Assembly: GCF_017745675.1 (NCBI RefSeq)
Contig: NZ_JAFLJM010000006.1
Span: 62,001-126,000 of the forward strand
Length of the DNA stretch: 64,000 nucleotides
Source: Alkalihalobacillus sp. BA299
GTDB lineage: Bacteria; Bacillota; Bacilli; Bacillales; Bacillaceae_F
Reading direction: 5' to 3'
Shown here: positions 41,959-49,302 of the stretch, piece after piece
Position numbering within the stretch: the first letter of the stretch is position 1
Layout: the number at the start of each line of letters is the position of its first letter
Translations under genes and position numbers: made by a program
Notes under the pieces: model-generated
Told to the model about the DNA's origin: nothing
The model's input: only the letters and a program-made list of their open reading frames with translations
Database searches by the model: none

Positions 41959-42954
41959 TTATTTATTAAGAGGGGCACATGAATCCATGACCTTTAATTC
42001 AGGTTCTAATATGATGGATGACTGAACGTCATTTCCATCGATAATATTTAATATAGTTTTAGTTATGGCCTTTGCAATACGATCAATCGGTACTCCGACT
42101 TTAGAAATCCGGACATCAAGATTTTCCACTTGTGGAATGTTATCGTAGCTAATAATGGACAGGTCATCTGGAATACGTTTTTTTTGTTCTTGAGCGGCAC
42201 GAAGAATGCCGCGAGTTAAGTCGTAGCTTCCACATACAAGGGCAGTCACTTGATCGTCTCCCGCATGCCAAAGTGATTTGGCTGCAAGGTAGCCATCATA
42301 CAGCTCTAGTCCATTCGTGGAAATAATCATTTCTGGTTTTACAGCGAGAGACAGTTCGTTTAGCGCTTCTAGATAGCCTATAAATTTTTCTTTTTGTAAA
42401 GGATCAGTTGATGACATATCCCCGATGTATGCAATTTGTTCGTGACCGATTTTCTTTAAATACTGAACAGCTAATTTGATCGCTAATCTCCTGTTCACAT
42501 CAATGGTAAGGTAATCGGTGTTTTTAGATATTCCGTAATAGAGGATCGGTACAGATGAAGCGTAATTCTTTGCTGGATTAAAGTCTTCTTCATTTTCACC
42601 AAAAACTAAAATGGCATCGACTTGAAAGCGATTAAATGTTGCAATCGCTGATTCTGGTTTATTAATTGAAAGTAGGGTTGTATAAGAGTGTGATTCTAAC
42701 AAATAATTAATTTGGGTAATTAATACCGACGGAGCAACTCTTTCAACGGTTGGCCATACGACCCCGATCGTATAAGATTTTTTTTGAACTAAGCTTCTCG
42801 CTACAACATTCGGTTGATACCCTAATTCTTCAGCGATTTTAATAATCTTTTTTTTCGTCGGTTCCTTTACTAATGGGCTATTTCTTAGTGCTTTTGAAAC
42901 GGTTGAATAACTAACTCCAGCGTATTTTGCAATATCTTTAATCGTAATACTCAT
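41959..42954 (-). CDS. LacI-family transcriptional regulator
   Basis: A 331-residue sugar-type repressor: N-terminal LacI helix-turn-helix (SITIKDIAKYAGVSYSTVSKALRNS, 2-26) with hinge, then a periplasmic-binding-like effector domain (SYTIGVVWPT to the end). The ATG chosen is 5 bases after GGAGG. It is divergent from a BASS-type transporter, and the palindrome ACAACGTTGT lies between them; the same site recurs before the SAF-domain gene. The nearby xylA remnant suggests a sugar or sugar-acid effector (inference). Confidence 0.9.
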   Translation of the reverse strand: MSITIKDIAKYAGVSYSTVSKALRNSPLVKEPTKKKIIKIAEELGYQPNVVARSLVQKKSYTIGVVWPTVERVAPSVLITQINYLLESHSYTTLLSINKPESAIATFNRFQVDAILVFGENEEDFNPAKNYASSVPILYYGISKNTDYLTIDVNRRLAIKLAVQYLKKIGHEQIAYIGDMSSTDPLQKEKFIGYLEALNELSLAVKPEMIISTNGLELYDGYLAAKSLWHAGDDQVTALVCGSYDLTRGILRAAQEQKKRIPDDLSIISYDNIPQVENLDVRISKVGVPIDRIAKAITKTILNIIDGNDVQSSIILEPELKVMDSCAPLNK

Positions 42955-42998
42955 TGAATCCTCCAAAAATGTAAATGATATATAATAGGAAACTAATT

Positions 42999-43008
42999 AC
43001 AACGTTGT
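42999..43008. promoter_or_regulatory. LacI-type operator between the regulator and the transporter
   Basis: ACAACGTTGT, a perfect palindrome with the central CG typical of LacI-family sites; upstream of both divergent genes. Confidence 0.7.
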
Positions 43009-43116
43009 TATTGTTGGCCCTATTATACCAAACTCTATATATGATCACTAACTATTTTTTGAAAATTCTTTTGTGATTTATTTTTATTTGTATTAAAGTT
43101 GATTTAGAGGTGAAGG

Positions 43117-44079
43117 ATGAAGATGTTAAATACGATAAATCACTATTTAGAAAAGGGAATGCCGATAATAACACCTTTAAGTTTAATATTTGGTATGCTT
43201 TTTGCCAGTCTTCTTGATACATGGATTTATTTAGTTCCGTGGGTGTTCGCATTCGTTACTTTTGCAAGTACAATCGGTGTAAAGATAAGTAAAATAAAGA
43301 GCGCTGTAAAAAAACCTTTACCTATTATCCTTTGTCTACTTATCATCCAAATCGTTATGCCTATTGTCGCTTATGGATTAGGAATGCTTGTATTTCCACA
43401 AAATAGCTTAATTATTGTTGGCCTCGTCATTGCATTTGTTATTCCAACAGGCGTTATAAGTTTAATGTGGGTATCTATTCATAACGGAAACTCATCTGTA
43501 TCGTTGCTAATTGTTTTACTAAATACGTTATTATCACCGGTACTCATCCCATTATCGATCTATTTTTTTGTAGGGCAAAGTGTAACAATGGACACAATTG
43601 GTCTCATGATTCAGTTATTGTGGATGATTTGCCTCCCTTCATTAATAGGGATTAGTATCAATTATTTACCTTTGACGAAGAACAAAGATATTAAATCATA
43701 TTTAGCCCCTTTTGCTAAATTAGGGTTATTTTTTGTTATTGCTATTAATGGTTCAGTTGTCGTTCAATACTTTAGAGAATTAACCGCTAGTCTTTTGCTT
43801 ATTTTCGTTGTTATTTTTATTTTAGCTTCACTCGGTTATTTTCTAGGGTTTTTTATTTCAAAATTATGTAGCTTTGACAATGATGTAACGGTAAGCATAG
43901 TGTTGAACTCCGGTATGAGGAATATTAGTCTTGGTGCAGCGATCGCTGTATTGTATTTTCCTCCGATCGTATCTTTACCGATTATTGCTTGTACGCTCTT
44001 TCAACAAATACAAGCATCTTTATTTGGACACGTGCTTTCCAAGTATTTATCCCGAAATCAATCGGTTAAAACTACGTAG
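43117..44079 (+). CDS. BASS/SBF-like integral membrane transporter
   Basis: A 320-residue protein with about 9-10 helices that fits the bile acid:sodium symporter (SBF-like) fold, for example FASTIGVKISKIKSA, AFVIPTGVISLMWVSIHNGNSSVSL and VLNSGMRNISLGAAIAVLYF, the last being the family's second-repeat motif. BASS relatives carry organic anions such as pantoate, pyruvate or bile acids; the substrate here is unknown. SD AGAGG/AAGG precedes two possible ATGs (43117, 43123). Divergent from the LacI-type repressor, which probably controls it. Confidence 0.75.
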   Translation: MKMLNTINHYLEKGMPIITPLSLIFGMLFASLLDTWIYLVPWVFAFVTFASTIGVKISKIKSAVKKPLPIILCLLIIQIVMPIVAYGLGMLVFPQNSLIIVGLVIAFVIPTGVISLMWVSIHNGNSSVSLLIVLLNTLLSPVLIPLSIYFFVGQSVTMDTIGLMIQLLWMICLPSLIGISINYLPLTKNKDIKSYLAPFAKLGLFFVIAINGSVVVQYFRELTASLLLIFVVIFILASLGYFLGFFISKLCSFDNDVTVSIVLNSGMRNISLGAAIAVLYFPPIVSLPIIACTLFQQIQASLFGHVLSKYLSRNQSVKTT

Positions 44080-44153
44080 TAGTAGATCGATTGATTATTT
44101 TTTTGTAAATAGTCTTAATATTGATGACAATCAGCTGTACAACAACTACAACC

Positions 44154-44177
44154 AAAATTAACAACGTTGTTATTTTA
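44154..44177. promoter_or_regulatory. LacI-type operator upstream of the SAF-domain gene
   Basis: TAACAACGTTGTTA is a perfect 14-base palindrome (44159-44172) inside a longer one (AAAATTA...TATTTT). It shares its core with the site at 42999, so the same regulator probably acts on both. Confidence 0.75.
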
Positions 44178-44188
44178 AGGAGGCTAGC

Positions 44189-44401
44189 ATGGAAACGAAC
44201 TATATTCTAGTAAATAAAAACGATAATGTCATAGTTACATTAAAAGAATATACACAAGGTGAAAAGCTTACCATAGACAATTTTGAACTTACGATTCAAT
44301 CAGATATTCCAGTAGGACATAAAATAGCCATTAAAAAGATAAATCAGAACGCAGCAAAAAACTTTGTTGATGCGGTCGCAAAAGTAAGATCTAGTAAATA
44401 A
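44189..44401 (+). CDS. Orphan SAF-domain protein, altronate-dehydratase N-terminus-like
   Basis: A 70-residue protein. Residues 6-54 (VNKNDNVIVTLKEYTQGE ... SDIPVGHKIAIKKI) fit the SAF domain that forms the small subunit or N-terminus of altronate/sulfolactate-type dehydratases (UxaA). The catalytic large part is absent: after GHKIAIKKI the sequence turns to NQNAAKNFVDAVAKVRSSK, not family-like. Strong SD AAGGAGG and an operator in front suggest it is still transcribed. It may be a fragment left by a deletion reaching into the xylA remnant downstream. Confidence 0.6.
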   Translation: METNYILVNKNDNVIVTLKEYTQGEKLTIDNFELTIQSDIPVGHKIAIKKINQNAAKNFVDAVAKVRSSK

Positions 44402-44449
44402 AAACGAAGCGAAGTCATTTAAGGCATTACTACTAACCTAAAAGGAGTC

Positions 44450-44700
44450 TTCCTGCAAAAATACGGACTACAAGATGATTTTAAATTTAATATTGAAGCT
44501 AATCATGCCACACTTGCAGGTCATACATTTGAACATGAACTGACTAGCTCGTATTAATGGAATGCTCGGTTCAGTCGATGCAAATCAGGGAGATACTTTA
44601 TTAGGATGGGACACAGATGAATTCCCTACGGATTGATACTCTACGACATTAGCAATGTATGAAATTTTGAAAAACGATAGACTCGGTACAGGCGTAGTTT
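44450..44700 (+). pseudogene. xylA: Remnant of xylose isomerase gene xylA (frameshift and stop)
   Basis: Translation from 44450 gives [19 protein letters not shown] then [12 protein letters not shown]. The frame then shifts near 44545 to [29 protein letters not shown], a TGA stop where the family has Leu (44634-44636), and YSTTLAMYEILKNDRLG. These are consecutive conserved segments of the XylA C-terminal third (metal/substrate residues in [17 protein letters not shown] and [10 protein letters not shown]). The first two thirds and the last residues are gone. One frameshift plus one nonsense codon make it certainly non-functional. Confidence 0.9.
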
Positions 44701-44733
44701 AAAGCTTGAGGATCGTTTACTTCCTCAAGCTTT
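44701..44733. terminator. Bidirectional hairpin between xylA remnant and L,D-transpeptidase
   Basis: AAAGCTTGAGGA and TCCTCAAGCTTT, 12 perfect pairs. Confidence 0.8.
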
Positions 44734-44742
44734 ATTACTGTA

Positions 44743-45936
44743 CTATTCACTAAAAATATAAACAGTTGTTTGTAAAGGGATGTTGTTATACATCCATAGA
44801 ACATCCGTATTGTCCATCCGAATACAGCCAAGGCTCACATGCTTTCCGATAGAGGAAGGGTCATTGGTGCCGTGAATGCCATAAATGAAGTTATTGGTAT
44901 CTGGAACATTGAGGCCAAGCCAATGACTGCCTAGTGGATTATTTGGATCACCACCAGGAATGTTTTTAGGATTATACCAAGGCTTTTCAACTTTATTAAC
45001 GATTTGATAGATGCCTTCAGGTGTTAATGATGGGTCTTTTCCTGTTGCGATAGAAAATGTTTGGATGATGTTTGCCTCTCGATAAACGGTTAATGTGTTC
45101 ATCGTTTTATTTACTGCTATTGTATAACCATCCTGTGCATAGTTCTTAATTAATGTAGGATGGGGAATGTAGAGCTTCTTCCCTATTTTAACATCAGCTG
45201 CTGGATCGACAATCCGATTATAGTTTGCTAGCGAAATAAGGTGGTTTGCATTCCCGTAATATTTATTTGTAATACTAAAGAGGGTCTCGCCTTTTACAAC
45301 TTCATGTAAAGCGATAATGTCAGGGTCAGGCAGCTTTAATTTCAGCCCTACTTTTATGTCTGTTTCAGGGTTAGTAATTCCGTTAAACTGAGCGACTCGG
45401 TGTTGCTGATTACTATTTAAATAATACTTTTTCGTAATACTAAATAACGTTTCATTTGACCCGACTTCATGAGTAATGACAAATTCAGGTTTGCGTTCAG
45501 CAGGGGCTTTACTAGTTTCCTTTTGTGGGAGACTACTTCCTTTAGAATCCGAATCGTTTGGTGAAGGTTGTCCCGATTCACTTTGGACTGTCTCTTTTCC
45601 CTCTTCTTTTGCACCACCTGTTTTAATTTCCTGATCCTGTTCTGGTTTTTCCTCTAATGTATCGTGTGACTCATTATTTATTTCATCCGATGGAGTATCC
45701 GTTTGATTTTGGTCTGTATCTGACAGGTGAGTTGTCTCTTGATCTTGCTCTTGGTCGACCGCTCCCATTTGTAGCTGCGGCACTAATCCTAAGTTTAAGA
45801 CAGTAGCTGAAACACCACCTAAGCTTAGCAATAACAGGATTGCTAGTATAATGAAAGATGATCTTTTTTTCTTCTTTTTTTTATGCTTGATTGAACGTGG
45901 GGTAAACTCAAAGTGTTCATTTGATTCCTTTGACAC
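44743..45936 (-). CDS. Membrane-anchored L,D-transpeptidase with two LysM domains
   Basis: Cell-wall cross-linking enzyme. The 397 residues begin with a basic cytoplasmic stretch (KHKKKKKKR), one membrane helix (about 26-48), a long acidic Gln/Ser-rich linker (55-150), two LysM peptidoglycan-binding domains (about 152-200 and 210-256), and a YkuD catalytic domain with H355 (YGIHGTND) and nucleophile C371 (HVSLGCIRM). Start is a GTG 5 bases after GAGGAG. In B. subtilis the penicillin-binding protein gene pbpI (yrrR) stands at this point before yrrS. Confidence 0.93.
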   Translation of the reverse strand: MSKESNEHFEFTPRSIKHKKKKKKRSSFIILAILLLLSLGGVSATVLNLGLVPQLQMGAVDQEQDQETTHLSDTDQNQTDTPSDEINNESHDTLEEKPEQDQEIKTGGAKEEGKETVQSESGQPSPNDSDSKGSSLPQKETSKAPAERKPEFVITHEVGSNETLFSITKKYYLNSNQQHRVAQFNGITNPETDIKVGLKLKLPDPDIIALHEVVKGETLFSITNKYYGNANHLISLANYNRIVDPAADVKIGKKLYIPHPTLIKNYAQDGYTIAVNKTMNTLTVYREANIIQTFSIATGKDPSLTPEGIYQIVNKVEKPWYNPKNIPGGDPNNPLGSHWLGLNVPDTNNFIYGIHGTNDPSSIGKHVSLGCIRMDNTDVLWMYNNIPLQTTVYIFSE

Positions 45937-46165
45937 AACTTCTCCTCATCTCTATTAAGTGTTACTTCTTTATTCGACAATCATTGCCAAAATTCCTATT
46001 CCATGTAAGAAAATAGTTGAATAAAATAGATTCGTAGTAGTCTAACAGCAGCTTTGAAAATTGAAGTTAATGACTAGTAAGTAAAAGGAAATAGTAGTAA
46101 AATAACTAGAAACATAGTAAATTGCATGGTAGTATTAGGGTGGAATCGGGAAGGAGAGATAGCCA

Positions 46166-46795
46166 ATGAACAGCTTAACACGATATGAACAACGAAAAAA
46201 ACGTCGCTTAAATCGATTGCTAAATGTAGCAATTGGAATAGTAGCTATCTTAATCATATACTTTGCTGTTCAATTACTTTTTAGTTCTGGAAGTAGCGAA
46301 GAAGTAATTGCAGACCATGGTCAAGAAGAACAACAGCAAGAGCAAACAGAGGAAATACCTAAACAAACACATGAAGAAAATAAAGATATTGATTCTGCTC
46401 AAGACGAGGCAACTAGAAATGAAGCGGAAAATGAAGATATTCGTGAAGAAGATGTAGAAGATGTTGAGGAAAGTTTTGAAGAAGAGGTTCAGTATGGAGA
46501 ATGGGAGCCAATTGGTACCGTTCAAAGTGAACCATTTGAAATTAATTTTTCAAAAGACCATGTCAATTGGAAGGAGATGACCCATGCGCTCCAATACGCG
46601 ACAGGTTTAGGTGACGATATTATTCTATGGCGTATTGAAAATGGAGGCGACTCACAGAGTGCTGTTGGTACCGTTAGTGATCCTGAGAACAAACATACTC
46701 CTTACAGAGTTAGGATTGAGTGGGTGCCAGAGCGTGGGTGGAAACCAGTAGAGGTCATTCAGTTGTCTGAAAATCCATATCTTAGTCAATCATAA
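46166..46795 (+). CDS. yrrS: DUF1510 membrane protein YrrS
   Basis: A 209-residue protein: basic N-terminus, one membrane helix (about 20-41), a very acidic Glu/Asp/Gln linker (45-115), then the C-terminal DUF1510 domain (WEPIGTVQSEPFEINFSKDHVNWKEM ... TPYRVRIEWVPERGWKPVEV). It follows pbpI in B. subtilis, which suggests a role at the cell wall; here the neighbour is a divergent L,D-transpeptidase. SD GGAAGGAGAG precedes the ATG by 8 bases. Confidence 0.9.
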   Translation: MNSLTRYEQRKKRRLNRLLNVAIGIVAILIIYFAVQLLFSSGSSEEVIADHGQEEQQQEQTEEIPKQTHEENKDIDSAQDEATRNEAENEDIREEDVEDVEESFEEEVQYGEWEPIGTVQSEPFEINFSKDHVNWKEMTHALQYATGLGDDIILWRIENGGDSQSAVGTVSDPENKHTPYRVRIEWVPERGWKPVEVIQLSENPYLSQS

Positions 46796-46904
46796 ACAGG
46801 TAAATCTGTCTTAAAACAAAGAACCAGAAACCTTGATGTTGGAAGGGATAACCGCCTCTTATAGGTTCGGAATAGTTTAAGGAAACTCAAAAAGTATAAC
46901 AATT

Positions 46905-46943
46905 AGAGACGGAAATCATGTTGATTTTCGTCTCTTCTTTTTT
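46905..46943 (+). terminator. Intrinsic terminator after yrrS
   Basis: AGAGACGGAAATCA-TGT-TGATTTTCGTCTCT followed by TCTTTTTTT. Confidence 0.88.
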
Positions 46944-47089
46944 GTATCAGCTGCTTTGATATCAACAATATAAATTAAATGAACCTCTGTTTTGTCAAGA
47001 CCCCCTAAAATAGTCGAAAAACTAAGGATTAACCTATTATTTGAATGTTTCCGGTTCTCAACCGAACGGGTTACTCTCATAGGGCAGCT

Positions 47090-47299
47090 TTATTTTTTTG
47101 CTTTAAAATGAACAATGGCTGTATAGATTGGTAGAGATGTTTTTTGGTCAATATATACGTGATGTTGGATATGATGTACTTCTAACATTAACACTTTATT
47201 ATTATCAATTTGTTCATTAATTTGTTTTTCTAGCTCCTTAAGACTTCGAGCTTCAAAACATTCAACTTTGTCATCAATTTTATCTAAATGAATCTGCAT
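47090..47299 (-). CDS. yrzA: DUF2536 protein YrzA
   Basis: A 69-residue protein matching B. subtilis YrzA: KVECFEARSLKELEKQINEQIDNNKVLMLEVHHIQHHV and a YTAIVHFKAK end. Probably a small alpha/beta cytoplasmic protein; function unknown. SD AAAGGGAGAG is about 8 bases before the ATG. Divergent from mtnN. Confidence 0.85.
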   Translation of the reverse strand: MQIHLDKIDDKVECFEARSLKELEKQINEQIDNNKVLMLEVHHIQHHVYIDQKTSLPIYTAIVHFKAKK

Positions 47300-47423
47300 A
47301 CTATGCTCTCCCTTTCAATGAAATTTCAGTTATAATATACCAAGAACATTGGACATTGTATACTTTACTGTAATGTTTGGGAAAATGTTGAAGTGTAATG
47401 AAGGAACAGAAAGGAAGATACAT

Positions 47424-48122
47424 ATGAGAATTGGAATTATTGGAGCGATGGATGAGGAAGTAGAATTATTAAAAAGTAAGCTTGATGGTCGCGTTGATCA
47501 AACGATTGCAGGGTGTGAATTTCATCAAGGTACACTCAATGGGCTCGATGTCGTTTTATTGAAATCCGGAATTGGTAAAGTGAATGCCGCTATCGGGACG
47601 ACTTTACTTATTCAACTTTTTAACGTAGAAAAGATTGTTAATACTGGTTCAGCAGGTGGATTTCATGAAAGTTTAAAAGTGGGTGATATCGTCATTTCTA
47701 CTGAAGTACGTTATAACGATGTTGATGCTACAGTCTTTGGCTATGAGTTCGGTCAAGTTCCAAGAATGCCTGCATTTTATACACCAAATACAGAGTTAGT
47801 TGCAATAGCCGAGGAAGCTGCGAATGATGTCGGGGTCCATTCGGTAAAAGGTTTAATCGTTTCTGGGGATTCGTTTATGAGCGATCATGAACGAGTAGAG
47901 GAAATTAAATCTCGTTTTGATAACCCATATTGTGCTGAAATGGAAGCAGGGGCGATTGCACAAGTGTGCCATCAATTTGAATGTCCGTTTGTCATTATTC
48001 GTTCGCTTTCTGATATCGCAGGAAGTGATGCAAAGGTATCATATGATCAGTTTTTGGAGAAAGCATCGGTGAATTCCGCAAATCTTGTCTTACTCATTGT
48101 TGATCAATTAAAGACGAAATAA
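47424..48122 (+). CDS. mtnN: 5'-methylthioadenosine/S-adenosylhomocysteine nucleosidase
   Basis: Splits methylthioadenosine and S-adenosylhomocysteine, recycling the by-products of SAM use. The 232 residues carry [13 protein letters not shown] (catalytic Glu near 12), [39 protein letters not shown] and SLSDIA with the catalytic Asp. Start is the ATG after AAAGGAAG; the frame is open further upstream without a ribosome site. In B. subtilis it lies in a CymR-controlled operon with mccA-mccB-yrhC; here only yrhC remains downstream. Confidence 0.97.
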   Translation: MRIGIIGAMDEEVELLKSKLDGRVDQTIAGCEFHQGTLNGLDVVLLKSGIGKVNAAIGTTLLIQLFNVEKIVNTGSAGGFHESLKVGDIVISTEVRYNDVDATVFGYEFGQVPRMPAFYTPNTELVAIAEEAANDVGVHSVKGLIVSGDSFMSDHERVEEIKSRFDNPYCAEMEAGAIAQVCHQFECPFVIIRSLSDIAGSDAKVSYDQFLEKASVNSANLVLLIVDQLKTK

Positions 48123-48281
48123 TTACGAAATACTGAAAGCTAATTAGAAATTCAACTCGAACGTTTCCTGTACTTTTTATAACGCTATATCCTATTTGTT
48201 TCCTCTAGTAACAACAGTTACATCCTATCGGCTACGCTTTACTGTGATAGAATAGAAGAGTGTTATAGGAGGAATGTAAAA

Positions 48282-48533
48282 ATGGATGATAATAAAAAGA
48301 TGCGGGAACTAAAAGGAAAAGCAGAAGACTACAAACGTTTTGGTTTTATATTATTGTCATTAAGTGTTTTTATGTTTCTTGGAATCATCATTCCGAATGA
48401 TGCTCCGTTAACGGGGAATTATGCAGAATATATGATGATAGGAACTGTGCTGTCGCTAATAATAGCGTTCATCTTTCATCGAAAAGCGATGCATTACAGA
48501 AATCAGCTTGATAATGAAGAGTTTGGACAATAA
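48282..48533 (+). CDS. yrhC: YrhC-like small membrane protein
   Basis: An 83-residue protein with two membrane helices (about 21-38 and 50-68) and charged ends (MDDNKKMRELKGKAEDYKRFG; HRKAMHYRNQLDNEE), fitting the YrhC family found at the end of the B. subtilis mtnN-mccAB operon. The mccAB genes are missing between it and mtnN. SD TAGGAGG lies 9-10 bases before the ATG. Function unknown. Confidence 0.85.
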   Translation: MDDNKKMRELKGKAEDYKRFGFILLSLSVFMFLGIIIPNDAPLTGNYAEYMMIGTVLSLIIAFIFHRKAMHYRNQLDNEEFGQ

Positions 48534-48556
48534 TTTAAAATAAAACATCTGCTATG

Positions 48557-48602
48557 AAAAAAGAAGAAGCTGACATACAATATGTCAGCTTCTTCTTTTT
48601 TT
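48557..48602. terminator. Bidirectional terminator after yrhC
   Basis: AAAAGAAGAAGCTGACATA-CAA-TATGTCAGCTTCTTCTTTTTTT; A-rich left and T-rich right flanks. Confidence 0.9.
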
Positions 48603-48606
48603 GTGT

Positions 48607-48640
48607 GGCACCTTTAGTGCGCTAAAGGTGCCTGACACCA
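48607..48640. repeat. GGTGCCTGACACC element, copy 3 (partial)
   Basis: GGCACCTTTAG-TGCG-CTAAAGGTGCC hairpin followed by TGACACC; AGGTGCCTGACACC at 48626-48639 is the tail motif of the repeats at 5055 and 41877. It abuts the stop codon of the Yip1 gene. Confidence 0.65.
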
Positions 48641-49210
48641 TTATGCAGGTGGAGTTACAATATAGTAGATGCTAATAAAGAATATAAAGATCACGAGCAC
48701 GGCTGTATAGGCTTTCCATGGTACAAACCTTTGTGTGACGAGCACGATTCTTACACATGTGATATACATCCAAGCAATCCCTAGTATCACACCTACTATT
48801 GCGATAAAAGGAACAGCGCCCTCGAGTCCTGCAGCAATAAATCCTGGCATCGCAAGAATTGAAGGGATAAGAGCTCCCGCTGATAGTCGGAAAAGTTGTC
48901 CGAGTAAGCCGGGCCCTCCAAAGCCTCGCGAAGCAGCCCATAAAAGTAGAGATAGGGCAACTCTAGTTAAAAAGACCATAATAATTCCTGCAATAATGAA
49001 AAATCCAGGGATGACGATGTCTTTTAAAAATTCAGCATCGAAGCTAGTAATATATTCGATGTTTTGCTGAATAGAGAATAAGCCATATATGACACCTAAA
49101 AGGATAGTAACAAGGTGACCCCATATATTCCATTTCGGAGAAGTTGTTAGTTCGGCTATGGATCCGTTGTTTAATAGAGTGGTGCGAATATAAAGTATCA
49201 ACCCTGTCAT
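48641..49210 (-). CDS. Yip1-domain membrane protein
   Basis: A 189-residue protein with five predicted helices (about 30-48, 66-88, 105-125, 128-152, 165-185). The layout NGSIAELTTSPKWNIWGHLVTILLGVIYG, then GGPGLLGQLFRLSAGALIPSILAMPGF, fits bacterial Yip1 (DUF1282-like) proteins, whose role is unknown. SD GAGGGG is 6 bases before the ATG. The stop touches the repeat at 48607. Confidence 0.75.
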   Translation of the reverse strand: MTGLILYIRTTLLNNGSIAELTTSPKWNIWGHLVTILLGVIYGLFSIQQNIEYITSFDAEFLKDIVIPGFFIIAGIIMVFLTRVALSLLLWAASRGFGGPGLLGQLFRLSAGALIPSILAMPGFIAAGLEGAVPFIAIVGVILGIAWMYITCVRIVLVTQRFVPWKAYTAVLVIFIFFISIYYIVTPPA

Positions 49211-49253
49211 TTTATCCCCTCATTTTAACTTCATTTGTTTTTGTATTAATGCT

Positions 49254-49300
49254 GTCTAGCTCCAGTCCATACGCCACTTAACGAGCGCTTCCACTTTTCT
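49254..49300. repeat. Short GC-rich dispersed repeat
   Basis: GTCTAGCTCCAGTCCATACGC, then CACTTAACGAGCGCTTCCACTTTTC; same family as 31940, 35975 and 41733. Confidence 0.65.
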
Positions 49301-49302
49301 AA

